Source of the DNA: Bacteroidales bacterium UBA3543
GTDB lineage: Bacteria > Bacteroidota > Bacteroidia > Bacteroidales > UBA932
Assembly (NCBI GenBank): GCA_002376715.1
Contig: DFOK01000110.1
Location: 1 to 64,000, forward strand
Length of the DNA stretch: 64,000 nucleotides
Direction of reading: 5' to 3'
Shown: positions 1-7,863 of the stretch, piece after piece
How positions within the stretch are numbered: position 1 is the first letter of the stretch
Layout of the letters: every line of letters starts with the position of its first letter
The notes under the pieces: generated by a model
What the model was told of the DNA's origin: nothing
Database searches by the model: none
Seen by the model: only the letters and a program-made list of their open reading frames with translations
Translations under genes and position numbers: made by a program

Positions 1-26
1 GTACTAAACAACAACACTTATTTAAT

Positions 27-359
27 ATGGGAAAATTTGAAATTACATTAAGAAAAAACGGAGAATTCCAATTTAATCTAAAGGCCTCCAATGGCGAGAT
101 AATACTAACCAGCGAAGGTTACAAGACCAAGGCAGCTTGCCTCAACGGAGTTGAATCTGTAAAGAAAAACAGCGTTGAAGAGGCAAGATACGATAAGAAA
201 GTAGCTTCAAACGGCAAGCCTTTCTTCAATCTCAAGGCCACTAACGGTCAGATAATTGGAAGCAGCCAGATGTACGCATCCGAAAGGACCAGGGACAATG
301 GCATAGCATCCGTTATGAAACATGCTCCTGAAGCTAAAATTGTAGAGCTTCTGGACTAA
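27..359 (+). CDS. YegP-family DUF1508 protein
   Basis: This 110-residue protein is two tandem copies of the roughly 50-residue DUF1508 (YegP) domain, at about residues 3-50 and 56-102. Each has the hallmark of aromatic and charged residues followed by NLKASNG or NLKATNG and a Gly-x-x-Ser/Thr turn before a Tyr. Length equals the two-repeat E. coli YegP type. The family is small, cytosolic and of uncertain role, often stress-linked; nothing here refines that. The ATG start leaves almost no upstream sequence in the window. A strong intrinsic terminator follows 68 bases after the stop, so it probably ends its own transcript. Confidence 0.9.
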   Translation: MGKFEITLRKNGEFQFNLKASNGEIILTSEGYKTKAACLNGVESVKKNSVEEARYDKKVASNGKPFFNLKATNGQIIGSSQMYASERTRDNGIASVMKHAPEAKIVELLD

Positions 360-426
360 AATTTAGGGCGTCTGCTTCGCCGAAGGGGCAGACCATAACC
401 AAGGCTCCCGCCGAGGGGATGCTGTT

Positions 427-450
427 AAAACGGCCCATCAGGGCCGTTTT
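427..450 (+). terminator. Intrinsic terminator of the YegP-like gene
   Basis: A perfect 10-bp stem (AAAACGGCCC / GGGCCGTTTT) with loop ATCA is followed by a short T-rich tract. It lies between the YegP-like gene and a heptad repeat array. Confidence 0.85.
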
Positions 451-454
451 TCTG

Positions 455-513
455 TTGCGGGTTGCAAGGTGCGCGTTGCGAGGTACGGATGTGGTGCGGG
501 GGTATGGATGTGG
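455..513 (-). repeat. Heptad array copy 1
   Basis: Read on the minus strand this stretch breaks into 7-bp units such as GTACCTC, GCAACGC, GCACCTT, GCAACCC. It matches the NCGYAMC heptad family found throughout this window. It follows a plus-strand gene, in the family's usual orientation relative to that gene, but lies beyond the terminator rather than at the stop codon. Confidence 0.6.
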
Positions 514-613
514 AAGTATTTGGTGAGTGACTGCGTATATATAATAGAATGGGGGGCAATGAGACTAAAACAAACAAAATACACTATCGTTACACTGCTA
601 ATAATTGAAAGTC

Positions 614-1246
614 ATGTTTAGAAAATTTCACATTATCATCTGGCTTGTGGCCTTACTGTCTGTTTGGTCCTGCCAGCATTTTTTTGATGACGACTTTAAA
701 GGGGCAACCGTATTGTCCGAAATATCTACATCCAACGATGGTGATTTAATCTCAAAATTAACAACGAACTGGATCCCCGGCCACCTGTTTAAAGATGTAA
801 GTGAGGACTATGTCGTTTTTTCTCAAGTAGGATTATTAGGGATAACCCACAAGGATGGAAAATCTACTACAGGTTATATTAATATGAGTATGGTTCCTAA
901 AAAATATCAGGATTATGCCGGAGAAGCCCCGTCAGAACATTATCGGGTTTCCATAAACTTAAACAAAATATCGTTTAAAGAGGATGGGGCTAGCTATTCT
1001 ATAGCTGCGAAGAAGATTAAAACCCAGGTTCATTTCGATTCAGGCGCCGGTTGTATCATAATTAGAAACACTGTTCCAGCTACCGTTTCCGTTTCCGGAA
1101 AACTTAATGCACAGGAGCAAACTACCAGGTCCGGTCTCCATCTTGTGGGAGATGTCGCAGTATCAGTAAAACTCTCCTCAAATGAAGTTATTTCGCTTAA
1201 ATTTACCGACCTCTATTATAATATGGGTATCGCTTACTACTATTAA
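614..1246 (+). CDS. Hypothetical secreted lipoprotein
   Basis: A protein of about 210 residues with a type II signal peptide: Lys/Arg-rich N-terminus, hydrophobic core, and a lipobox ending SVWSC (Cys about residue 20). The mature part starts with an Asp/Phe-rich segment and is rich in Ser, Thr and beta-branched residues, suggesting a beta fold. I do not recognise the family. An upstream in-frame TTG at 605 is possible, but the ATG at 614 gives a normal signal peptide. It is transcribed alone, converging on the M64 peptidase gene, with a heptad array between the two stops. Confidence 0.65.
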   Translation: MFRKFHIIIWLVALLSVWSCQHFFDDDFKGATVLSEISTSNDGDLISKLTTNWIPGHLFKDVSEDYVVFSQVGLLGITHKDGKSTTGYINMSMVPKKYQDYAGEAPSEHYRVSINLNKISFKEDGASYSIAAKKIKTQVHFDSGAGCIIIRNTVPATVSVSGKLNAQEQTTRSGLHLVGDVAVSVKLSSNEVISLKFTDLYYNMGIAYYY

Positions 1247-1247
1247 G

Positions 1248-1320
1248 GCGCACCTCGAACCCCACACTGCATAACACGCAACCCGTAACTCGTAACACGT
1301 ACCCCGTAACACGCACCCCT
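1248..1320 (-). repeat. Heptad array copy 2
   Basis: The plus strand reads as consecutive 7-bp units ACGCAAC, CCGTAAC, TCGTAAC, ACGTACC, CCGTAAC, ACGCACC, all fitting NCGYAMC. The array runs directly into the complement of the M64 peptidase TAG stop codon (1319-1321), so on that gene's mRNA it reads as (GKTRCGN)n right after the stop. Confidence 0.8.
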
Positions 1321-2755
1321 ATAAAGTGGGTGAGCCGGGTATGAAGCGTACAGGTTGAGTAGGGATAAAAAAGTAACCGCTTCGAGTATCGGCAGTTATC
1401 GGCATAGGTGCCGACCATGCTTTTTTCACATCATTGCGCATAAAATCCTCCATATTGAACGGATCGTTCGGGATAGGAACCACTTCAAAAGTCCCCGAAG
1501 CGGATTGATACAGATAATCATATAACCGGACACCGGCTGCACGCCGCAACAACAATTTTACGATGCTTTCACGGCTCGGAGCGTTGTAGTAAGGACGATT
1601 ATCTACCATGCAACTACGCTCTTCCGGCCTCCAAACACCCCGTTCATAAAAATAGGCACCCTCATAATAACCTACTGCCTGATATCCGGGCAGCGTATAA
1701 TAATGCGCCCACGGAGCCTGCTCTTTGTCACCGCTGATATCGACATTGAAAGCATAACCGTAATATTTTCTCTCTTGCAGTTCCTTTTTATGACGGTAAG
1801 GCGAAGAACCTGATCCATCTTCCGGCAATGTCTCTCCGGGGTGTGTTACATATTCATCGACGAGTCGCCCGAAGCCATGGCCACCGGCCTCATGATGAAT
1901 CAAGTCAGCCAACCTGGAATAGCTCCCAACCGCTGTTCGACAAACCGGACAAAGTGCAAGTGCCGATCCATCTCCGTATTGCCAGCAAAGGCCTCCATAA
2001 CGGTCAATATTTGCCAAAAGAATAAATAACGTATTTCTCATACGCTCCTCGGTCATACCGGGAATGCGCCTCGCAGCCTGAAACACCAAATTAGGATTGT
2101 CCATAGCCATGACATACGGTTCATCAAAACGGACACCAAAAGTGGTGCGTACTTTAGTGTTTTTATCACTTTCCGTAATCCCGCTTTCCGGCGAAAAAAC
2201 CACAAATTGCGCTACCCGAAAATAGGAACGGTAAGTGCTGAAGGGTTCGACTGAAAAAAAAGCCTCCATGGCATCTTGCGCATCTCGATTAAAAGAACCC
2301 TGTGAGCCATAATCAATCGCGGAATAGCCATCACCCATAATAATCACTTCGTTGGGATAGGTGCCTTGCGTATGCTTCTGCAGAACCGTATAAGTATAGT
2401 CAATTACATCCAACGGTTGTTGGATCACGGTTAAAGTCAAAGTGCGGTTACCACATTTAATAATCACCTCCGTTTGGCGAATCCTCTTATCATTGGGCTT
2501 CGCCTGGCAGGTCAATTCCATTTCTTGCGCTTCCTGCCCAGAAAGCGGCGTAATCTGCAGCCATGTAGCATCACTTGGTACCTCGATAGTCCACGGAACA
2601 TTGCTGGAGAGGTACACCTTATGCGGAGCACCGGTATAGGCCAATTCAATGCTCGGTTCGCTCAATGTGCAAATTATCTCCTTTTGACAAGCACATAGCA
2701 AAGCCAAGAAACCAAGCCCTAGCCCCAGCAACATTATACGTTTCATAAAATTCAT
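1319..2755 (-). CDS. M64-family metallopeptidase lipoprotein
   Basis: This 478-residue protein is an exported zinc peptidase of the IgA-peptidase-like M64 family. Residues 1-23 form a lipoprotein signal peptide (lipobox LCAC, Cys23). Residues about 30-115 resemble a BACON-type Ig-like domain (VPWTIEVPSDATWL ... LTVIQQP). The catalytic domain follows, with the zinc-binding HEAGGHGFGRLVDEY motif at about residue 287 (two His plus catalytic Glu; the distal DE is typical of M64). M64 enzymes are known from gut and oral Bacteroidales and one clostridial member cuts IgA; whether this one does is not visible. It stands alone. Its TAG stop abuts a heptad array. Confidence 0.88.
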   Translation of the reverse strand: MNFMKRIMLLGLGLGFLALLCACQKEIICTLSEPSIELAYTGAPHKVYLSSNVPWTIEVPSDATWLQITPLSGQEAQEMELTCQAKPNDKRIRQTEVIIKCGNRTLTLTVIQQPLDVIDYTYTVLQKHTQGTYPNEVIIMGDGYSAIDYGSQGSFNRDAQDAMEAFFSVEPFSTYRSYFRVAQFVVFSPESGITESDKNTKVRTTFGVRFDEPYVMAMDNPNLVFQAARRIPGMTEERMRNTLFILLANIDRYGGLCWQYGDGSALALCPVCRTAVGSYSRLADLIHHEAGGHGFGRLVDEYVTHPGETLPEDGSGSSPYRHKKELQERKYYGYAFNVDISGDKEQAPWAHYYTLPGYQAVGYYEGAYFYERGVWRPEERSCMVDNRPYYNAPSRESIVKLLLRRAAGVRLYDYLYQSASGTFEVVPIPNDPFNMEDFMRNDVKKAWSAPMPITADTRSGYFFIPTQPVRFIPGSPTL

Positions 2756-2820
2756 ATAGTTTTTCTTTTGTTAGTAATCTGCTAAAGAATGATAAACCGC
2801 CGGCACTAAATTTAAATGCT

Positions 2821-2828
2821 TATATTTG
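2821..2828 (+). promoter_or_regulatory. Candidate -7 box (TATATTTG)
   Basis: TATATTTG matches the Bacteroidota -7 consensus TAnnTTTG and lies 25 bases before the CWC protein start. No clear -33 TTTG is seen at the usual distance. Confidence 0.45.
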
Positions 2829-2853
2829 CCCGAGTCATAATAAATATCTCATA

Positions 2854-3039
2854 ATGAGAACTGAAATTTGTCCTCGCTGCGGCGCCTCTTTCGAATGCTA
2901 TCATGACACCCACTCGCACAACGATTGCTGGTGCACACGCCTTACACTTCCTCCGGCCGTTTTGAAACAATTACAGCATCAGTGGCCCGGTAAATGTCTC
3001 TGCAAAAAATGTCTGGAGGAGTTAGTCGTTGGCCTTTAG
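2854..3039 (+). CDS. Cysteine-rich CWC family protein
   Basis: A 61-residue protein with CPRCGASFEC near the N-terminus, the family-defining CWC (residues 26-28), and CLCKKCL near the C-terminus. This Cys layout matches the cysteine-rich CWC family, presumed small zinc-binding proteins of unknown function. The ATG lies 25 bases after a TAnnTTTG box. The last codons (VVGL, then TAG) sit in 7-bp-periodic sequence continuous with the intergenic array, so the C-terminus may have been remodelled by that repeat. Confidence 0.82.
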   Translation: MRTEICPRCGASFECYHDTHSHNDCWCTRLTLPPAVLKQLQHQWPGKCLCKKCLEELVVGL

Positions 3040-3168
3040 CTGTTGGCTGTTAACCTTTAACACCTACTGCTTAACCTCCGCAACCCGAACCTCGCCATCC
3101 AACCCCTCAACCCAAACCTCGCACCAACTCACTACATACTACACACTACATACTACATACTCAAAACT
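3031..3168 (-). repeat. Heptad array copy 3 (mixed subtypes)
   Basis: The longest mixed array. Near the CWC stop it carries GYYAAMR-like heptads (read on the minus strand: GTTAACA, GCCAACA, GCTAAAG). In the middle it has NCGYAMC types (CCGCAAC, CCGAACC). Next to the ctp stop it has four near-perfect ACATACT-type units (ACATACT, ACACACT, ACATACT, ACATACT). It ends at the TAG complement of the protease gene at 3169. Confidence 0.75.
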
Positions 3169-4776
3169 CTACTTCCACCTGTCAAGGGCCTGGTATAGTC
3201 CCTGATCATCTCTCAGACGGATATTGTATTCTGAACCTCGCAAATAGTATTTTACCAAAATTTCTTCTTCCAGAAGAGGAACTATCTCCTCTTTCTTAAT
3301 ACGCAGCATAGTCTCCTTGTCCACCTTGATACGTGCGGATAGAGCATCAATTTCGCTCTTGTACACATCGTAGAGTCCGTCCTGCTTTGCCGCCTTTATC
3401 AACTGGTCAAGTGCAGACTCTGCGGAACTGCGGATGTCAAATTCGCGGGTTCCGGCATAACGGATAAAGTCTTCGTACTCCCCATCAGTGAGATGGAACT
3501 CAGCGGCGGGAGCTATGGAGAGATTCTTTTTGAAATATTCGATTGCGTAATCGCCGAGAATATCATTGTAAACAAGAGAATATGCGGGACGGCTATAAGA
3601 CCTGGCCGGCACAATAAGATCGGGAGTGATACCGCCACCATCGAAAACGCTGCGGCCAAGGCGTGTCTTGAACTCACGTTTCAGACTGTCGGGTACATTC
3701 CCCACGCTGCCATCCTCATTGCGGTGGCTATAATCGATGGCTTGGACACATCTGCCGCTGGGAGTATAATATTTCCCCGAGGTAATCTTAACCTTACCGT
3801 CATAGAGAGTGGGTTTGATGGACTGAATAAGTCCCTTCCCGAAAGTTCTCCTGCCGGCTATGGCTCCTCTGTCCAAATCCTGGAATGCTCCGGCAACAAT
3901 CTCCGATGAAGAGGCTGAACCGCTGTCCACCATTACGAGTACGGGGATTAGCGTATCAATAGGGGGAGTGGTTGTGTAATACTCTTCATTCATCCTCTCT
4001 TCACGTCCTCTAGAGGAGAGTACATGAGTACCTTCCGGTACAAATAGCGACATAAGCGATACCGCTTCTTCCATAATACCCCCACCGTTGCCCCTGAGGT
4101 CGATTACCAGGCGTTTTGCGCCCTTCTCTTTCAAGGCCATTACACTCTCCTTAAACTGAAGATGCATATTTTGAGTAAATCCCGTCAGTACTATATAGCC
4201 GATGGAATCCCTGATAATCTCCGCATAAGCAATATCGGAAACACGGATTCTCTCACGGGTGACGGTAATATCCACCGTATCGAGGGTACGACCTCGGATC
4301 ACGGTAAAAATCACATTTGTACCGGGCTGTCCCTTCATCTTGGCGGCACTCTGAGCGGAGGTTTCTCCATAGACCGATACTCCGTCGATGGCTATAATCA
4401 CATCTCCGGGGACCATGCCCGCCTTTACTGCAGGAGAACCCGGATAAGGCTCGACAATCAGCACTCCGCTGTCGGGACTCTTCTTGATAAGAGAACCGAT
4501 GCCTCCGTAGGCACCCGTCGTCATCATTTCAAAATCTTCTCCCTCCTCTTCCGGAATGTATGTAGTATAGGGATCGAGCGACTGGAGCATCGCTTTGATA
4601 CCGACGGGTATGATTTTACCATAATCTATGGTGTCAACATAAGATTTGGAGAGCTCTTTCAGTATCGAATACTGAATCTCCATATTCTGTCCTAATTTGA
4701 AGTCGCCGGACTGCGCAAATAAGGTCACTGATACCAAAATTGCGAATGTAACCGCGATGGTTTTGAAAAATTTCAT
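3169..4776 (-). CDS. C-terminal processing peptidase (S41)
   Basis: A 535-residue serine protease of the CtpA/Prc family acting in the periplasm, where it trims or degrades proteins from their C-termini. The ATG at 4776 is chosen over an upstream in-frame ATG at 4806 because it starts a clean signal peptide (MKFFKTIAV ... LFAQ) and has GAGAGAAG just upstream. A PDZ domain lies at about 85-165 (AYGGIGSLI, GVLIVEPYPGSPA) and the S41 core at about 190-360. The catalytic Ser is in GSASSSE (about 288) and the Lys in FGKGLIQ (about 312). The C-terminal 150 residues are helical and charged. It is divergent from rdgB. Confidence 0.92.
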   Translation of the reverse strand: MKFFKTIAVTFAILVSVTLFAQSGDFKLGQNMEIQYSILKELSKSYVDTIDYGKIIPVGIKAMLQSLDPYTTYIPEEEGEDFEMMTTGAYGGIGSLIKKSPDSGVLIVEPYPGSPAVKAGMVPGDVIIAIDGVSVYGETSAQSAAKMKGQPGTNVIFTVIRGRTLDTVDITVTRERIRVSDIAYAEIIRDSIGYIVLTGFTQNMHLQFKESVMALKEKGAKRLVIDLRGNGGGIMEEAVSLMSLFVPEGTHVLSSRGREERMNEEYYTTTPPIDTLIPVLVMVDSGSASSSEIVAGAFQDLDRGAIAGRRTFGKGLIQSIKPTLYDGKVKITSGKYYTPSGRCVQAIDYSHRNEDGSVGNVPDSLKREFKTRLGRSVFDGGGITPDLIVPARSYSRPAYSLVYNDILGDYAIEYFKKNLSIAPAAEFHLTDGEYEDFIRYAGTREFDIRSSAESALDQLIKAAKQDGLYDVYKSEIDALSARIKVDKETMLRIKKEEIVPLLEEEILVKYYLRGSEYNIRLRDDQGLYQALDRWK

Positions 4777-4803
4777 CTTCTCTCTACTGTTTTTAAAACT
4801 TTG

Positions 4804-4840
4804 CAAAAGTAATCATTTAATCATTTTGTTCATATCTTTG
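4804..4840. promoter_or_regulatory. Divergent promoter pair, ctp / rdgB
   Basis: CAAAAGTA (4804-4811) is TACTTTTG on the minus strand, a TAnnTTTG -7 box facing the protease. TATCTTTG (4833-4840) is the same element facing rdgB. The two lie 22 bases apart, so the promoters probably overlap. Confidence 0.5.
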
Positions 4841-4865
4841 AGGCCAATTATCAGAATCATCAGGT

Positions 4866-5456
4866 ATGGAAATAGTGTTTGCCACAGGCAATGCCAACAA
4901 ACTGGCCGAGGCCCAAAGGGTATTGGGCAAGAAATTTCACCTTGTGATGCCCTCGGAACTGGGATTTGACGGGGAACTCCCCGAAACCCACGAAACTCTA
5001 TACGAAAATGCCGTTGAAAAGGCACTCTTTGTCTGGAATAAATTTCAGAAAAATTGTTTTGCCGATGACACCGGACTCGAAGTGGACGCTCTTGGAGGAG
5101 CACCCGGAGTACATTCCGCACGCTATGCCGGCGAACCCAAATCTCCACCTGACAATATAAGAAAACTGCTCAAAGAACTTGAAGGCGTACCTGCCGAAAA
5201 GCGTACCGCAAGGTTCAGGTGCGTCGTTGCGCTAATAGAGGAAGGAGTGTTGCACACCTTTGAAGGGATCTGCGAAGGCCACATCACCACCACTCTACAC
5301 GGCTTTGACGGCTTCGGATATGACCCGATCTTCAGGCCGCTCGGTATGAATGCCACTATGGCGGAAATCTCCCTTGAAGAGAAAAATTCCCTCTCACATA
5401 GAGGCAAAGCGATGGAAAAACTCCTATGTCACTTATCTGCAAATCCCAGGCGATAG
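4866..5456 (+). CDS. rdgB: XTP/dITP diphosphatase
   Basis: The 196-residue house-cleaning nucleotidase hydrolyses XTP, dITP and dHAPTP to monophosphates and keeps deaminated purines out of DNA. Family motifs are present: FATGNANK near residue 5 (phosphate-binding Asn/Lys), FADDTGLEVDALGGAPGVHSARY at about 66-88, GFGYDPIF near 150, and the C-terminal SHRGKA. Length is normal. It overlaps recO by 31 bases, so the two are translationally linked. Confidence 0.95.
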   Translation: MEIVFATGNANKLAEAQRVLGKKFHLVMPSELGFDGELPETHETLYENAVEKALFVWNKFQKNCFADDTGLEVDALGGAPGVHSARYAGEPKSPPDNIRKLLKELEGVPAEKRTARFRCVVALIEEGVLHTFEGICEGHITTTLHGFDGFGYDPIFRPLGMNATMAEISLEEKNSLSHRGKAMEKLLCHLSANPRR

Positions 5457-6163
5457 TACTTCATCTCACAAAGTACGGCGATTCGGGTCTCATAGCACAC
5501 GTGCTCGACAGCAGACTCGGACGTCGCGGCATCTATTTGCGCGGCATGAAAAAGAGCAAAAACAGTGCCGTCACCGCTCACTTTCACAACCTTGCACTAC
5601 TGGAGGTGGTCACTGCTGCCTCAACTAAAAGCAAACTGCTCTATCTGCGGGAATACCACCCCCTGGTTCAACTCCACTCCATAAGGACCGATATAAGCAA
5701 AGGTGCCATCGCACTATTTGTCAGTGAAGTAATCTACCGTACTCTCAGGGAGGAAAGCGGAGACGAAGAACTCTTTGAATGGCTCAAGGGTATGATATCG
5801 ACTCTGGAAGCCCTTGAGGGCAATTGCGCCAACTTTCATCTGAAATTTCTCGCCGGATTTTGCAGGCAGATGGGGTTTCTGCCTCATGACAATTGGTCGG
5901 AGCAGACTCCGTTGTTTGACATAATCTCTGCAAGATTTGTCACGCCGGACTCCTCTAACGACTCCGGATATCTCTTCTCAGAGCAGGACTCCCTGCTGCT
6001 TCACCGACTTTTGAGTGCCGACTTCAATGAAGCTATGCAAATCCCGCTAAATGCCAAGGCAAGGAACAGTTTTTGCGATCAGATGTTGAAGTATCTGAGC
6101 TATTGGCTGGAAACATCCATCAACATCCGTTCGGTAGCGGTACTTCACACTATTTTTGCATAA
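5426..6163 (+). CDS. recO: DNA repair protein RecO
   Basis: A 245-residue RecO, the recombination mediator that works with RecR and RecF to load RecA on SSB-coated gaps. The N-terminal OB fold is recognisable (SQAIVLHLTKYGDSGLIAHVLD; GRRGIYLRGMKKSK), followed by the helical domain (LREYHPLVQL, FHLKFLAGFCRQMGFLP). The ATG lies inside the end of rdgB. The GH3-like gene starts 22 bases after its stop, making a probable three-gene operon. Confidence 0.92.
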   Translation: MSLICKSQAIVLHLTKYGDSGLIAHVLDSRLGRRGIYLRGMKKSKNSAVTAHFHNLALLEVVTAASTKSKLLYLREYHPLVQLHSIRTDISKGAIALFVSEVIYRTLREESGDEELFEWLKGMISTLEALEGNCANFHLKFLAGFCRQMGFLPHDNWSEQTPLFDIISARFVTPDSSNDSGYLFSEQDSLLLHRLLSADFNEAMQIPLNAKARNSFCDQMLKYLSYWLETSINIRSVAVLHTIFA

Positions 6164-6185
6164 CTTTGTTATAAATAATCGACAT

Positions 6186-7703
6186 ATGTCTCTCATCAAT
6201 AAAATATATCTCTCCTGTGCACACGGGATGCTCAAGGGGCTGGACCGCACCAGGAAATATCCTTTCGAAGTACAGAAAGAAGTGTTTGCAACTCTTCTGA
6301 AGGGAGGTGCGGATACTATTTTTGGCTCAGAGCACGGCTTTTCGAAGATCAACTCGATCCAAGATTTTCAGCGTCAGGTACCGGTTCGTGATTATAATGC
6401 GCTATACCCCTATATCGAACGGCTGCGTTTCGGTGAAAATTATGTACTTTGGAATGAAAAAACCCACTTTTTTGCTAAAAGCTCGGGAACAAGTTCAGGC
6501 AAGAGCAAGTTTATCCCCATTACTCATACCAACCTCCGGGAATGTCATTACGGAGGGATGCTGCGAATGCTGGCCAACTATGTGCAAAATTATCCGGACT
6601 CACGAATTTATTCCGGTAAGTCAATCACTCTAGGAGGTAGCGTAGCACCCGATTTTGGCGGAAGAAATTTCAGTGGCGACCTCTCAGCAATACTTCTGCG
6701 CAACTCACCCGCTTTGGCGGAATTATTACGCATACCAAACAAAAAAATAGCGATGATGCACGATTTCCACGAAAAGGTGGAGATTATTTGTCGCAAATAC
6801 AGTAAGGCCAATGTGACAAACTTTGCCGGAGTACCCTCCTGGAACCTTATTATGCTCCGCCGTGTAATGGAGTATAACAATGTACGTTGGCTGACTGACG
6901 TGTGGCCTAACCTGGAGTTGTTTATGCACGGAGGTATAAGTTTTGAGCCCTACAGAGCACAGTACGACGCTATTATTCCTCCCGGTTCGGTGCGTTATTT
7001 TGAGAATTACAATGCTTCCGAGGGATACTTCGCTTTTCAAGATGATCCTGAAGATAAATCTATGCTGCTGACACTCGACAACGGAGTCTTCTATGAATTC
7101 ACTACTCTCAAAGAGCTCTCCGATGCAATGGAAAACGGACGACCCGTACCCACTCTTACTGTTGACGAGGTACAGACCAATGTGCCATACGCTGTCATAA
7201 TATCAACTACAGCCGGTTTGTGGCGCTATCTTATAGGCGATGTGATAACATTTACCTCGCTCACTCCCCACAAGGTGGTTATTTCCGGCAGGACCCAACT
7301 CTTCATTAATGCCTTCGGAGAGGAATTGATGATTGGCAATGCCAACACGGCTTTGGCAGCTGCCTGCAAGATGCACAATGCTACGGTAAGTGATTTTACC
7401 GTCGCTCCGATCTTTATGGAAGGAGAGTCAAAAGGTGCCCACCAATGGGTGATTGAATTTGAAAATGCACCCGAAGATGTGGAGGCTTTTGCCGATACTC
7501 TGGATGAGGAGCTCTGCGCCTGCAATTCCGATTATGAGGCAAAACGCACTCATACCATGACAATGGAGCGGCTCCACCTGGCAGTTGTCCCTGAGGGAAC
7601 ATTTTATCGCTGGATGGAGTCACGCGGCAAAATAGGCGGCCAAAACAAAGTCCCCCGTCTCTACAGCGACCGCCGCTATGTGGATGAAATCCTTCGGATT
7701 TAG
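6186..7703 (+). CDS. GH3 auxin-responsive promoter family protein
   Basis: About 505 residues, full length for the GH3 family, an acyl-adenylate-forming superfamily. The phosphate-binding motif AKSSGTSSGKSKFIP lies near residue 105. Further adenylation-domain signatures are NYNASEGYFAFQDD (about 280) and YLIGDVITF (about 350). Plant members conjugate amino acids to hormones; bacterial members in Bacteroidota have no established substrate. The ATG at 6186 is preferred over a TTG at 6156, which would overlap recO. The TAG stop is immediately followed by a short heptad stretch. Confidence 0.85.
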   Translation: MSLINKIYLSCAHGMLKGLDRTRKYPFEVQKEVFATLLKGGADTIFGSEHGFSKINSIQDFQRQVPVRDYNALYPYIERLRFGENYVLWNEKTHFFAKSSGTSSGKSKFIPITHTNLRECHYGGMLRMLANYVQNYPDSRIYSGKSITLGGSVAPDFGGRNFSGDLSAILLRNSPALAELLRIPNKKIAMMHDFHEKVEIICRKYSKANVTNFAGVPSWNLIMLRRVMEYNNVRWLTDVWPNLELFMHGGISFEPYRAQYDAIIPPGSVRYFENYNASEGYFAFQDDPEDKSMLLTLDNGVFYEFTTLKELSDAMENGRPVPTLTVDEVQTNVPYAVIISTTAGLWRYLIGDVITFTSLTPHKVVISGRTQLFINAFGEELMIGNANTALAAACKMHNATVSDFTVAPIFMEGESKGAHQWVIEFENAPEDVEAFADTLDEELCACNSDYEAKRTHTMTMERLHLAVVPEGTFYRWMESRGKIGGQNKVPRLYSDRRYVDEILRI

Positions 7704-7722
7704 TTACGGGGTGCAGGGTTAT
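7704..7722 (+). repeat. Short heptad array copy 4
   Basis: Directly after the GH3-like TAG stop the sequence reads TTACGGGGTGCAGGGTTAT, which is two to three units of the sense-strand form (GKTRCGN) of the heptad family. It is short, so the assignment rests mainly on position and orientation. Confidence 0.4.
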
Positions 7723-7748
7723 AGATTTGGGGCTCTGAGCTTGGCCAA

Positions 7749-7822
7749 CATTTGGTGGAAAACGGCAAATTACATAAAAACATTTGGTGGAAAACGGCAA
7801 ATTGACGAAAAAAATTTGGTGG
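7749..7822 (+). repeat. Three 32-bp-spaced repeats before the DUF4143 ATPase
   Basis: A 23-bp unit (CATTTGGTGGAAAACGGCAAATT) occurs exactly at 7749-7771 and 7781-7803. A truncated third copy (AATTTGGTGG) lies at 7813-7822. All start exactly 32 bp apart, close to three helical turns, so the copies would face the same side of the helix. The third copy contains the TTTG that could serve as the -33 box. A regulator-binding role is inferred. Confidence 0.8.
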
Positions 7823-7846
7823 GGAGCTTGAAAAGTTATATTTTTG
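7815..7846 (+). promoter_or_regulatory. Promoter of the DUF4143 ATPase gene
   Basis: TTTG at 7815-7818 and TATTTTTG at 7839-7846 are separated by 20 bases, a good Bacteroidota promoter. The -33 part is embedded in the third upstream repeat, suggesting a factor bound to the repeats would control RNA polymerase access. Confidence 0.6.
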
Positions 7847-7863
7847 CCTAAAAGTCTAAGAAT

